From: JABDBE01 sp963832245
Lineage (GTDB): Bacteria; Acidobacteriota; Terriglobia; Terriglobales; Acidobacteriaceae
DNA length: 64,000 nucleotides
Direction: 5' to 3'
Assembly (NCBI GenBank): GCA_963832245.1
Contig: CAWHTG010000003.1
Span: 248,001 to 312,000, forward strand
A program made the translations under genes and the position numbers. A model generated the notes under the pieces. It had not been told where the DNA came from. It saw only the letters and a program-made list of their open reading frames with translations, and ran no database searches. Positions 16,669-25,189 of this stretch are shown here, one piece after another; position 1 is the stretch's first letter, and the number at the start of each line of letters is the position of its first letter.

Positions 16669-18189
16669 TTATTTGAATTGGAACTGTGCCGGAGTCACAA
16701 AGAAAGCGCCAGAACTGTACGTGAACGTGATTTCAGCACAGGTACCCTTCGGAATGCCGGAGGGGGTCTTCCAGTTGTATTGGTAAAGCCCGGGCTGGGT
16801 GCTTCCGAGGTACTGCAGGCCCGAATTGCCGGCTGCATTTGTTGGCAGAGAAACTGAACCATCAGTATCTTGTGTGCACAGGGATCCATTCACGCTGTAG
16901 GCCTGGACGAACAACCATGGCGCGGATACGCCCGCCGGCGCGGTGCAGCCTCCAGACGAATTCATGGCTGTGCACAGACTGAGATTTGTGATCGGATTGC
17001 CGTTGTTATCGAGCTGCACCCACTGTAACGGCACCGCTCGCCCGGCCTTCATAATGTTCAAGGCTGTATCGGACACCGGCGAATTAAATCCTTCGAAGGT
17101 AGCGGTCGTGCCGCCGGTAATCACTGGAGCGCCCGGTGTATAGGTTGCGACAAAGCAGCCGTTCGTCGGGTTTAATCCGCCCTTCGTAACTGGGTCGGTC
17201 CTGGTCACGCTGTAGCTCAGGAAGACGCTCTGGGCGGGGGTTCCGGTCGTCGGACAAGATTGATTCTGAACGTACAGGTAATCAGGACCCACGATCGTTG
17301 TCACAGGAAAATCAGCGGGCAGATCGTAGTTGGTCATCACCTGGTAAGAGAAGGTATCGCAGTCGTTGGAACTCGCCGATCCCTGCGCACAAGTTTGATG
17401 GACCTCTACGCATGTGTCCGTGGTCCCGCTGAAATCCGCATAGGGAATGCAGCTCTCGCCTGGGAAGTTGCTCGGTGGGACGAAAGACGCCTTCGGCACC
17501 AGAAAGGCGGTTATCGTTACCAGCTCGCCGCCCAGATTGTTGAACGGGGTAATCTTGTGATTGTCGTTGCCAATCGGATAAATAGTTGTGACCCCAGGGA
17601 ACACGGGTTGGGTCTGCGAGATTTGGCCGAAGGAGGTAGGCGTCCCTTCCAAAGCAAACCAAGTGCTTTCGCCATTCGGAATAGCATTAGTGAAGCTGAC
17701 CGTTCCGCTGGTATTGTTGGTAATGGTAAATGTGTTGTCCGGGCCCGCATAACCCTCAGGGTTGGGATCGCCGGGCGCCGTCGGGTAGCCCTCAGGACAC
17801 CACGAATATGCCGGACTATGGTACAAGGTGTCGCAAGGTCCATCGCCGTCGAAACCGAAGATTGGAGCGTTCGGGGAGCTGAGAGGGATGGAGCTTAGAT
17901 TCGTACTCGAGTTGTTCTGGACCCCAACCAAAGTGTCTTCCGTGCCGTCGTACGGGTTTCCGTTGCCGAGGGTGGTCACGGTAAAGGCGGTGGCTTTTCC
18001 AGTGCTGTCGACTTGGTACACAGTGATCAGGGCGCCGCACCCGGTCGCAGTACCAACAGGAAGCGCGCTTGAGCATTGGTTCTGGGCCGTCGCGCGAGGG
18101 GCGGGGAAGACCATGAGCACGGTGCAGCAGAAGAGCGTAAAGGCCGCGTTTTTCATAGAGCGCGCAGTAAGCGTCGAAGTTTTTTTCAT
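16669..18189 (-). CDS. Exported protein of unknown function, beta-rich
   Basis: The 506-residue product starts at the ATG at 18189 (MKKTSTLTARSMKNAAF), with GAGGAG 6 nt upstream. A signal peptide ends near FPAPRATAQ. The mature part is rich in Ser, Thr, Gly, Asn and Pro with paired cysteines (CSSALPVGTATGCG, CDTLYHSPAYSWC), typical of an extracytoplasmic beta-sandwich protein. The C-terminal 90 residues (WLFVQAYSVNGSLCTQD to FFVTPAQFQFK) look like one Ig-type fold. I do not recognise a family. It is monocistronic with its own terminator. Confidence 0.75.
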   Translation of the reverse strand: MKKTSTLTARSMKNAAFTLFCCTVLMVFPAPRATAQNQCSSALPVGTATGCGALITVYQVDSTGKATAFTVTTLGNGNPYDGTEDTLVGVQNNSSTNLSSIPLSSPNAPIFGFDGDGPCDTLYHSPAYSWCPEGYPTAPGDPNPEGYAGPDNTFTITNNTSGTVSFTNAIPNGESTWFALEGTPTSFGQISQTQPVFPGVTTIYPIGNDNHKITPFNNLGGELVTITAFLVPKASFVPPSNFPGESCIPYADFSGTTDTCVEVHQTCAQGSASSNDCDTFSYQVMTNYDLPADFPVTTIVGPDYLYVQNQSCPTTGTPAQSVFLSYSVTRTDPVTKGGLNPTNGCFVATYTPGAPVITGGTTATFEGFNSPVSDTALNIMKAGRAVPLQWVQLDNNGNPITNLSLCTAMNSSGGCTAPAGVSAPWLFVQAYSVNGSLCTQDTDGSVSLPTNAAGNSGLQYLGSTQPGLYQYNWKTPSGIPKGTCAEITFTYSSGAFFVTPAQFQFK

Positions 18190-18737
18190 AGGAAGCTCCT
18201 CTTTTCTCTCGTCAGGGTGATAAGACTTGCGGTGACAGCGCATCCCTCGCGAGGAATGTTCCGCCTAGGACTCGAAACGAAAACCTGGAAATCAGAAACT
18301 GGAAACCTGAGACGGGTTTCCCCGTGCCCCATTCCCGTTCCGGGGGGTGAACAGGCCGCCGGTGATCTTATGCATTCACGGGCTATTAGTCAACAACTTT
18401 GTTCGAGGCTGTCATACCACGACGGAAGTGTCCCCGGCTCGTCCACAATAGAAATGTCCCCTAGTTTTGATTTCACCATGCCCCGGAAAAAGCCGGGGTT
18501 TTCATTTGCTGCCAGCCTTGTCGCAACCTGAGGCGGTGAGACTCGATGGGGGAGAGGGTGGTGACGTGCATCCGAGGTAAACATCATGCCACGCTGCACT
18601 GCCGCTCCATATAGTGGGGCCTGGGTGGGGCCTGGAGCGGAGCCTGTCAATATAATTCGCTGCGGAGCTTTTGAGTCCCCCAGGCCGCAGCCAGCGGTAC
18701 AATCTACAGTGAGAAATCGACAGCTAAGGAGAACGGA
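18190..18737. other. Intergenic region with orphan hairpin
   Basis: A 548-nt stretch between divergent genes. It has no convincing ORF. At 18440-18480 it carries GTCCCC motifs in both orientations (minus-strand GGGGACATTTC and GGGGACACTTCC), reminiscent of insertion-sequence ends, but no transposase remnant was found. The terminator-like hairpin at 18481-18502 is listed separately. Near 18700 GGTACAAT may be the -10 of the dodecin gene. Confidence 0.4.
18481..18502 (+). terminator. Terminator-like hairpin with no gene before it
   Basis: CCCCGG (18481-18486) pairs with CCGGGG (18493-18498) around a 6-nt A-rich loop and is followed by TTTTC. No plus-strand gene ends upstream, so it either closes an unannotated small RNA or is a relic. 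Confidence 0.45.
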
Positions 18738-18938
18738 ATGGCTCAAAAGGTGATCGATGTCGTTGGAACCTCAAAAGAGAGCTTTGCGAAGGCAGCCGAA
18801 AACGCCGTGGCAGAAGCTGCAAAGACCGTTCGAGGCATGAAGTGGGCGCGTGTAGCGGAATTAGAAATGGAGCTTGATGGCAAGAAGATTGTCAAATATC
18901 GCACCACGACGAAGATTTACTTCGACATCGAAAAATAA
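18738..18938 (+). CDS. Dodecin-family flavin-binding protein
   Basis: Dodecins form hollow dodecamers that store or buffer flavins. The 66-residue product MAQKVIDVVGTSKESFAKAA has the family length and fold pattern: a first strand, one amphipathic helix, then two strands. Trp36 (GMKWARV) matches the flavin-stacking tryptophan of haloarchaeal dodecin. The glutamine that contacts flavin in that protein (position 55) is Arg here (KYRTTTKIYF), so binding mode may differ. AAGGAG lies 7 nt upstream of the ATG. Confidence 0.92.
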   Translation: MAQKVIDVVGTSKESFAKAAENAVAEAAKTVRGMKWARVAELEMELDGKKIVKYRTTTKIYFDIEK

Positions 18939-19043
18939 GTATCTAAGCGGAGAGGAAAGGCGAGTCCGCAAGGTATTTCACGTTAGCAAGGGCACCGCTC
19001 GGGCATAGCCATGCCCCCGTCTGTGACTAACCTTCTGCTCTGT

Positions 19044-19427
19044 TTATTGGTCGGGGACTGCACGCACGGTGCATTCCTTCGCAATTGTCTTGATCGAGGT
19101 AATAGTTAAAGTCAGCGAGGATGGAGCACCCGTTTTGGTCAAGGCGTCGGAGCTTGTGCTCATCGAAGGCGACTCCTTCCCGATAACCTCCACTCGTTGC
19201 CCGAGGTACTGGCGGAGCTTTATTTTGCCAGTCGCCTGAAGTTCGTAAGTGATGGCTGGATGCTGCTTCATCAGTATGTAATCGCCGCTCGATCTGGCGA
19301 CGCAGCCCTGTACAGTTACCTGTCCTTTGGCTTCTTTCGAGGTGTGTTGCGCTGTCGTACCAGGATTGTTGTCTTGTGCCAGGAGAAAGCTGCCCGAAAG
19401 CAGAAAAACAAACCACAACGTCCTCAT
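19044..19427 (-). CDS. Small exported protein (DUF5818-like)
   Basis: Starting at the ATG at 19427 (MRTLWFVFLLSGSFLLAQ) the product is 127 residues with a signal peptide. The core VTVQGCVARSSGDYILMKQH, then YELQATGKIKLRQYLGQRVE and VIGKESP, resembles the OB-like DUF5818 proteins that are common as exported proteins in Acidobacteriota. GAGAGG lies 7 nt before the start. The much longer open frame upstream to 19898 is not used. Function unknown. Confidence 0.8.
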   Translation of the reverse strand: MRTLWFVFLLSGSFLLAQDNNPGTTAQHTSKEAKGQVTVQGCVARSSGDYILMKQHPAITYELQATGKIKLRQYLGQRVEVIGKESPSMSTSSDALTKTGAPSSLTLTITSIKTIAKECTVRAVPDQ

Positions 19428-19722
19428 ACCGTTTCCTCTCAGCGAACGAGATAACAATATTATGTCACAGCAAGAAATTGGAATGAGGAGAAGCGCGGGC
19501 AAGGCTACGCTAGTGACCAGCGATTCTGATTTCCGCCAACTCGGTCCGGATGCCACTACGGACCCCGCAACTCTTGAGGTTTTTATCTTTCTATTTAGTA
19601 AGATGGAGTTACAGGGCGTTGACCCACAAACACAGTTTTCGACACCGGAAGTTGAAAGCCCTCTACCGGGGATGTGGAGTATGTAAGCAGAGTTTTTTCT
19701 CCCCCACTGGTTTCTGATAGTT
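19428..19722. other. Intergenic, no feature recognised
   Basis: These 295 nt separate the divergent small exported protein and phosphofructokinase genes. An open plus-strand frame of about 119 codons spans part of it but has no ribosome site or protein-like composition. Confidence 0.4.
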
Positions 19723-20940
19723 ATGGAAGACATAGAAATGGCCAACGTGAACACGAAAAAAGGGGTAATTGGAATCCTTACCGGAGGCGGCGATGTTCCC
19801 GGCTTAAACCCGGCAATCCGTGCCGTTACGTTCAGGGCAATACGCGAGGGTTGCAAAGTTATCGGCCTGCGCCGGGGATGGGGAGGCCTGGTCGACATCG
19901 TTCGCGAAAAGGACTACGACAACAGCGACAACTTTCAAACCTTGACCGAAGAGATCGTCAACCGCGCTGGCCGTACCGGTGGGACCTTCCTGCACAGTTC
20001 GCGTACCAACCCCGGCAACGTGAAAAAAGCCAGTGTCCCCGAGCACCTGAAGCAGGCCTACAACGCCGACACCAACGACCTGACGCCCGAAGTGCTGAAA
20101 AATCTGGATTGGCTCGGAATAGACTTCCTCATCCCCATCGGCGGCGACGACACGCTGAGCTATGGTGTGCGCCTCTACCAGGAAGGCGTCAAAGTAGTCG
20201 CAATTCCCAAGACCATGGACAACGATGTTCCGGGAACCGACTACTGCGTGGGCTTCAGCACCGCGGTTACCCGCACCATCCAAATGACCAACGACCTGCG
20301 CACTTCGGCTGGCTCACATGAACGCTTTCTGGTTCTCGAAGTCTTCGGCCGCTACGCCGGCTTTACCGCCATGCTTCCGACTATGGCCGGAGCCGCCAAC
20401 CGCTGTGTGATCCCGGAGCATAAGTTCAATATCGAGCAATTGACGGAGTTGCTGGTCTCCGACCGGCGTAAGAACCCAAGTCACTACTCGGTGGTTCTGG
20501 TCTCCGAAGGAGCCATGTTCGAAGGCGGTGAGATGATTTTCGAGGACCATTCCACAGACGCCTTCGGCCATAAAAAGCTAGGCGGCATCGGCGACCTGGT
20601 TTCGGAAAAGCTGAAAGAGCTCTCGCCCAAATACAACAACGGCAAAAGCGTCGAAGTGATCAACCAAAAGCTGGGATACCTGGTTCGCTGCGGCGATCCT
20701 GACGCCATCGATTCAATCGTTCCGATGGCGTACGGCAATCTCGCTCTCGATCTCCTCCTGCATAAGATTCACGGCCGACTGGTGGTGTTGAAGAACGGCC
20801 GTTACGACAATATGCCCATCGACGCCTTAATCGCTTCGAAGAAAGTCGTCAACCTAAAGGAGCACTACAACACCGAGCGACTCCGACCTCATTTCAGCAG
20901 CTTCGAAATGAAGCCTCTTTTCATCATGACTAGCGAATAA
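19723..20940 (+). CDS. 6-phosphofructokinase, residues of the PPi-dependent type
   Basis: The 405-residue enzyme phosphorylates fructose 6-phosphate in glycolysis. It has GILTGGGDVPGLNPAI (17-32), the phosphoryl-donor loop IPIGGDDTLSYG and the substrate loop IPKTMDNDVPGTDYCVGF. At the two positions that separate donors, E. coli PfkA has Gly104 and Gly124 (ATP); here they are Asp143 and Lys163, the pair typical of pyrophosphate-dependent enzymes. This suggests a reversible PPi-PFK, though group III enzymes with this look are often labelled ATP-dependent. The start may be the ATG at 19723 or at 19738 (MANVNTKKG). Its 3' end overlaps the convergent ATPase gene by 11 nt. Confidence 0.93.
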   Translation: MEDIEMANVNTKKGVIGILTGGGDVPGLNPAIRAVTFRAIREGCKVIGLRRGWGGLVDIVREKDYDNSDNFQTLTEEIVNRAGRTGGTFLHSSRTNPGNVKKASVPEHLKQAYNADTNDLTPEVLKNLDWLGIDFLIPIGGDDTLSYGVRLYQEGVKVVAIPKTMDNDVPGTDYCVGFSTAVTRTIQMTNDLRTSAGSHERFLVLEVFGRYAGFTAMLPTMAGAANRCVIPEHKFNIEQLTELLVSDRRKNPSHYSVVLVSEGAMFEGGEMIFEDHSTDAFGHKKLGGIGDLVSEKLKELSPKYNNGKSVEVINQKLGYLVRCGDPDAIDSIVPMAYGNLALDLLLHKIHGRLVVLKNGRYDNMPIDALIASKKVVNLKEHYNTERLRPHFSSFEMKPLFIMTSE

Positions 20941-21499
20941 GGGATTGCGGTTGCTGCGTAAACGTGGCCACTTCAGCCTTGATTGCGGCCACTCGATCCA
21001 ACAGATTTCCCGCTTCGATAAAGACGATCTCAAAGCCAAAATTGCGATAGGTCTCTTCGTGGATTCGCTCAAAACACAGAGTCTCCTCGAAGCTGATTCG
21101 CCGTGCTTCGGTCGGCGTAATGAAGCCAAGATTCCGTATGAAGAAAACCCGCTTCTCGAAGATCGCGTCCGTCGTGATCCGCTCCAGTTCGTGCGAAAGC
21201 GTGTCGGAAATAGGATATCCAAGGTAAGCGGCAAGTGCGGCGGTGCAGATAACGGAGCGATCGTGGAACTGCGTTCCTTCCGGCTCGTACGAGGCACGCA
21301 GCTGCCGCAGTCGTTGCAGATCAGCGACCGCATCGACGAACCACGGATACTTCCGTGGTTCATCGATACCCCGTGCCTGCTGCAGCGAAATGACGTCCGT
21401 AGCCGCCTCTTCCACGACACTAAAGCCGTCAAGCTGCAGTTGACGGATTATCGCCGTCTTCCCCGAACCAGGCGCCCCGGTCACTACAAACCTTTTCAT
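20930..21499 (-). CDS. P-loop ATPase (AAA_28/NadR-kinase-like)
   Basis: The 189-residue protein from the ATG at 21499 begins MKRFVVTGAPGSGKTAIIRQ, with a Walker A at residues 8-15. It continues with VVEEAATDVI and FHDRSVICTAALAAYLG, patterns seen in the AAA_28 group related to NadR ribosylnicotinamide kinase and Ttd14. A GAGGAT box is 4 nt before the start. The upstream 51 open codons look non-coding. It converges on the phosphofructokinase gene. Substrate unknown. Confidence 0.85.
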   Translation of the reverse strand: MKRFVVTGAPGSGKTAIIRQLQLDGFSVVEEAATDVISLQQARGIDEPRKYPWFVDAVADLQRLRQLRASYEPEGTQFHDRSVICTAALAAYLGYPISDTLSHELERITTDAIFEKRVFFIRNLGFITPTEARRISFEETLCFERIHEETYRNFGFEIVFIEAGNLLDRVAAIKAEVATFTQQPQSLIR

Positions 21500-21705
21500 G
21501 CAATCCTCAGTCTTTGAACAAGTAATTTCATATGGCTTCTGGGGCGGGGGACCGTGCCCAAGCAAAGCTGAGGAGATCTCGCGCGCGGCAACCTGACGGC
21601 TCGGGTTGACAAGAGTCTCCATTCGCCACCAAACTAGACTCGCTCTGTCCACTGGCCGGATTCGTCAAAAGCCGGGCAGGGGCAAAGACCCGAGGTGATT
21701 CCCCC

Positions 21706-21900
21706 ATGCCATCACAAAATGCAGCCCAACCAAATCAAAATCCGAAACACCTGCCCGTCGTGGAGCATGTTTCGCATGCCCATCAGTTACTCAATGCCTT
21801 GCAAAAACGAATCGGAGAACATCCCGAACTCGCCGAGGCCATCACCAAATTAGAGACCGCATTGAGCCTGCTAACGGTGAAGACCGGAGGCATGCTGTAG
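21706..21900 (+). CDS. Small helical protein, hypothetical
   Basis: A 64-residue product: a polar, Asn/Gln/Pro-rich head (MPSQNAAQPNQNPKHLPV) followed by two helices (HAHQLLNALQKRIGEH and LAEAITKLETALSLLTV). CGAGGTG lies 9 nt upstream. Composition and helix periodicity are protein-like, but I recognise no family. It is followed by the PP2C gene 146 nt downstream. Confidence 0.55.
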   Translation: MPSQNAAQPNQNPKHLPVVEHVSHAHQLLNALQKRIGEHPELAEAITKLETALSLLTVKTGGML

Positions 21901-22010
21901 CGCGCAAGTCACCACGCCGCTGTGGAGCATCACCAAGTTTCATCCCCTCCGGGCTTTGTCGTGATCGCGTAACAAACTGCCGTGAGAACATACAAAGCCG
22001 CCAGGTTCGA

Positions 22011-22016
22011 TATAAT
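22011..22016 (+). promoter_or_regulatory. Candidate -10 box of the PP2C gene
   Basis: A perfect TATAAT at 22011-22016 lies 31 nt before the ATG at 22047, which would give a leader of about 24 nt. No good -35 is visible at 17 nt spacing. Confidence 0.4.
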
Positions 22017-22046
22017 CCCAAGTTCTACCAGAGATCGGCATCAAAC

Positions 22047-22832
22047 ATGATGTCCCGAGGTGCGATGCGAATTCGGCCTGGAATTGAGCTGGCCAGCCTG
22101 AGCGATATTGGCTGCCAGCGAGAAAATAATGAAGACCAATATGCTTACTGGGAGCCCGCCGCCGACGAGGAATTCGCGCGCAAGGGCAGACTAGCCATCG
22201 TGGCCGACGGCATGGGGGGCCACGAAGGCGGCCAGGAAGCCAGCCGCATCGCCGTAGAAGCAATTCAGGAGGTGTTTGCCGAAACTTCCGACGGTGACGC
22301 GCAATCCCTGCTGGGCACCGGCTTCCAGATCGCACACGAGCGCATTTTGGAATATGCCGCCGGACATCCTGAACTGCACGGCATGGGAACGACGGCTACG
22401 GCGATCGCCCTGCTAGGAAATCAACTCTACTACGCGCATGTTGGGGATAGCCGCCTGTATCTGGTACGGGGAACGAACATCTCCCGCCTGACTCACGACC
22501 ACTCCTATGTTGGCCGCCTCGTGGAAAATGGGGTGATCAGCGCCGCTGAGGCCGAGATCCACCCGCAGAGGCACATCCTCACCGCGGCTCTGGGAGCGGG
22601 CGCAGAACTCTGGCCGGAAACGCCGCAGGACGCGATCGAATTGCAGAATGGCGACGTACTGATCCTTTGCACCGACGGGTTGTGGAGTTTGCTGAGTGAG
22701 CACGAAATACTTACGGTCGTACTCGAATGCGAGCCACCCGAAGCCTGCCGTGCCCTGATCAAAATGACGAAAGACCGCGGCGGCCCAGATAACATCACGG
22801 TGCAAATTCTCAAGCTAAGCACAGCCGAGTAA
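22047..22832 (+). CDS. PP2C-family Ser/Thr protein phosphatase
   Basis: The 261-residue protein is a stand-alone bacterial PP2C (Stp/PrpC type) that removes phosphate from Ser/Thr with two metal ions. Metal ligands and family motifs are in place: SDIGCQRENNEDQY, AIVADGMGGHEGGQEAS, MGTTATAIAL, AHVGDSRLYLVR, LILCTDGLWSLL and RGGPDNITVQIL. It could oppose the Ser/Thr kinase encoded at 12887, though the genes are 5.5 kb apart. The first ATG (22047) has no strong ribosome site; an in-frame ATG at 22065 is an alternative. Confidence 0.95.
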   Translation: MMSRGAMRIRPGIELASLSDIGCQRENNEDQYAYWEPAADEEFARKGRLAIVADGMGGHEGGQEASRIAVEAIQEVFAETSDGDAQSLLGTGFQIAHERILEYAAGHPELHGMGTTATAIALLGNQLYYAHVGDSRLYLVRGTNISRLTHDHSYVGRLVENGVISAAEAEIHPQRHILTAALGAGAELWPETPQDAIELQNGDVLILCTDGLWSLLSEHEILTVVLECEPPEACRALIKMTKDRGGPDNITVQILKLSTAE

Positions 22833-22920
22833 TGTAGGCGCGAGGGTCTTCGCTCGTGCAGTTCCAGCGAGAGCTCGTGGTTTGCATTTCATACTGAATC
22901 CGGGTTCCTCAGAGGCAAGT

Positions 22921-23670
22921 TCAGTTCTCTGGCCGGGTTCGTAGAATCAGATCGCCCTCGCTTGGCGGAAGTGAAAAAGGGAACTCAACCACCCGTTCCC
23001 TGATAGGAACCCGCAGCACAAATTGTTCTTGTTTCTGCAAATCGTCGATCCATTTGCTTTTGGTGTCAAAAAATACCCAGCCAATAACATCGGGATGCAC
23101 GGAATCCAGCGTTACAGCCCGTAGGCTGCGCGTTTTCAGGAATTCGATCATTTCAGCAGCATCTTTTTGACGAGCCGCCAGCGCCGCTTCTTTTTCTGCC
23201 TTCGTCTCGGGATGTTTGCGGATTTCGCGCTCTGTCTTTTCCATCAGCACGGCGGCATCGTGCTGCTGCTTGCTTGCCAGATCGCCTGGGTCGAGCGCGA
23301 TGCGCACATCGTGATAGTGCTTCACGAATTCCAGGGCGATCTTGCCCGGTACCACGTCAAGCGAATCTTTGCCGCGATAATGTACGCTCAGCTGAAGCGC
23401 AAATAGTGGTTGCGAGCGCCTGCGCACTTTCTCCAACTCTTGCGAATCGACCGCAAGAACAATTCCGAAATCGGCAGTCCAGAACCCGTAACGGTATTTG
23501 CCATCGTCGTCCCGGCTGAAGGTGCAACCAGGTTCACCTTCCTCCCAACGCAAGGTGGATATGGCGTAAGGTTTGTCGGAAGAGGGAGAAATGGACCAAG
23601 TTGCGGACGCGAATAGCGCAGCAAACAGCAAACTTTTCAGCGTGTTCCAGGTAGCACGACTGCCGGCCAT
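22921..23670 (-). CDS. Exported protein of unknown function
   Basis: The 249-residue protein has an N-terminal hydrophobic stretch (LKSLLFAALFASATWS) likely to be a signal peptide. The mature part starts with KPYAISTLRWEEGEPGCTFS and includes a charged helical segment (MEKTEREIRKHPETKAEKEA) and a C-terminal FPFSLPPSEGDLILRTRP. I recognise no named family; proteins of this look are restricted in my knowledge to Acidobacteriota. Single gene. Confidence 0.7.
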   Translation of the reverse strand: MAGSRATWNTLKSLLFAALFASATWSISPSSDKPYAISTLRWEEGEPGCTFSRDDDGKYRYGFWTADFGIVLAVDSQELEKVRRRSQPLFALQLSVHYRGKDSLDVVPGKIALEFVKHYHDVRIALDPGDLASKQQHDAAVLMEKTEREIRKHPETKAEKEAALAARQKDAAEMIEFLKTRSLRAVTLDSVHPDVIGWVFFDTKSKWIDDLQKQEQFVLRVPIRERVVEFPFSLPPSEGDLILRTRPEN

Positions 23671-23838
23671 CGTAGTCTGCCTTCAGACTACTACCGATCG
23701 GTCGAGCAACAATTGAAAACAAATTGGCCGGAGGACCACCTTACCAAAGCGGAACCAATCGTGTCCTTAGACCAGTTTTCGACTTGGTCGGTAAACAACG
23801 CAGCAAGGGGAAGGGCAAAGCTCCAGAGGCTGCGGTAA

Positions 23839-23926
23839 GAGTCTCGACTCGTATCAGGGTATGCCTTCAGGCATACCGCAAGTCGCGCAGAATAGGTACG
23901 GCTTTAGCCGCTAGGGGTGCGCATCG
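23839..23926 (+). repeat. Dispersed repeat with TTCA-loop hairpin, copy 1
   Basis: The core is GGTATGCC-TTCA-GGCATACC (23858-23877), a perfect 8-bp stem, preceded by TCTCGACTCGTATC and followed by a Cys-Gly-like stretch ending GGCTTTAGCCGC. The same layout, with the flanks CTCGATTCGTATY and GGCTTCAGCCGC-like tail, recurs inverted at 36441-36535 and shortened at 56655-56715. The surrounding 23671-23945 has no other feature. Confidence 0.8.
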
Positions 23927-23945
23927 ATATCATCACCAGAAGGCT

Positions 23946-25187
23946 CTACTCGTATCGCAGAGCCTCGATAGGATCCAAACGCGAGGCGCGCACAGCGGGA
24001 ACCATGCCGCTGATCAATCCCACCGCCGTGAGGATAACAATCGCGACCAGCAGCGTGCCTGGTGCAATCACCAGGCGGATGTCGCCGCCTTCGGCATTTT
24101 TCGCCATCGCGCTGTACAGAGTGAGCCTTCCCACGGAAAGCGAGACCACGTAGGCCAACATGACTCCGAGAGCTCCGCCAATAAAAGTGATGGTGAGAGC
24201 TTCGGCCAGGAACTGCGCCAGGATGTGTCTGCGGCGCGCGCCCAGCGCTTTCTCCACTCCAATCTCACGCGTGCGCTGGGTCACCGAAACCAACATAATG
24301 TTCATCAGCCCGACGCCGCCAATGCCCAGGGTGAGCGTCCCAATAAATCCCAGCAGAATCTTCAGCCCGATGGTGATGACTTCGAACTGGTGAACCTGCT
24401 CCATCAGGTTAAATATTCGCACCGCGCGGCGGTCGGTGCGAATGAACTTGTGCTCCACTGCCAGCACGTCGCGCGCGGCCTGTTCCAACCTCGCGTATTC
24501 CGGTGTCTCGTAATTGAACCAGATGGAATCCAGGTAGTGGGTGTCTTTCAGATCGCTCATGGTGGTAAAGGGGACGTAGATGGTGCGATTGATGTCGTCG
24601 TCACCTTCCTGCATCTTGGCGCTCAGGACACCGACCACTTCAAAACTGAGGCCATCAATGCGGATGCGCTCGCCCACTGCGTCTCGTCCGGAAAAAAGTT
24701 TTTCCTTGGCCTCGGAGCCGATAACCGCGACTCGGGCACGCTGCGTCTCATCCTGCATGTTGTAGAAGCGTCCCTGCCCCAGTTTGAGTGCGCGCACTGA
24801 GTCGACGTTGGAATAATTTCCGGTAACCCCGAAGGTAAAAGTTCGCGTGTCGAACTGAATAGTGCACTGCTTGCTGACTTCGGGAGTGATGTGCGTGATT
24901 TGCGGCAGATTCGCAGTGAGCGTGTCCACGTCGTCCATGGTGAACCGCACCTGCATGCCCGCTTTCTGCCCGCCTGCCTGCATGGAAGTGCGGCCCGGAA
25001 CCAGGATCATCAGCTTGGTCCCGAAGTTGGCGAAAATATTTTCGCAGGCCTGGCCAAAGCCGTTGCCGTAGGCAAGCAGCATGACTACGGTGGCGATTCC
25101 CCACGCCATTCCGAGCATAGTGAGAGCCGTGCGGCGGCGATTGTGCCGCATGGCGCCGTAAGCTTCGTGAAATAAATCTTGAAACAT
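23946..25187 (-). CDS. ABC transporter permease, MacB/FtsX type
   Basis: The 413-residue protein has an N-terminal helix after MFQDLFHEAYGAMRHNRRRT, a periplasmic core (about 50-280: the MacB_PCD region), and three C-terminal helices with the FtsX signature (LTLGIGGVGLMNIMLVSVTQ, then RTREIGVEKALGARRRHIL). The end VRASRLDPIEALRYE is the usual FtsX C-terminus. MacB-type exporters move peptides, macrolides or lipoproteins out of the periplasm by mechanotransmission. It starts 2 nt after the next permease gene, so the two are translated together. No ATPase or membrane-fusion gene is in the window. Confidence 0.93.
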   Translation of the reverse strand: MFQDLFHEAYGAMRHNRRRTALTMLGMAWGIATVVMLLAYGNGFGQACENIFANFGTKLMILVPGRTSMQAGGQKAGMQVRFTMDDVDTLTANLPQITHITPEVSKQCTIQFDTRTFTFGVTGNYSNVDSVRALKLGQGRFYNMQDETQRARVAVIGSEAKEKLFSGRDAVGERIRIDGLSFEVVGVLSAKMQEGDDDINRTIYVPFTTMSDLKDTHYLDSIWFNYETPEYARLEQAARDVLAVEHKFIRTDRRAVRIFNLMEQVHQFEVITIGLKILLGFIGTLTLGIGGVGLMNIMLVSVTQRTREIGVEKALGARRRHILAQFLAEALTITFIGGALGVMLAYVVSLSVGRLTLYSAMAKNAEGGDIRLVIAPGTLLVAIVILTAVGLISGMVPAVRASRLDPIEALRYE

Positions 25188-25189
25188 TC

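Noticed and set aside
23724..24800. 358-codon plus-strand frame
   Set aside because: Antisense to the MacB-type permease at 23946-25187 and starts in repeat DNA; composition is His/Arg/Gln-rich as expected of a shadow frame.
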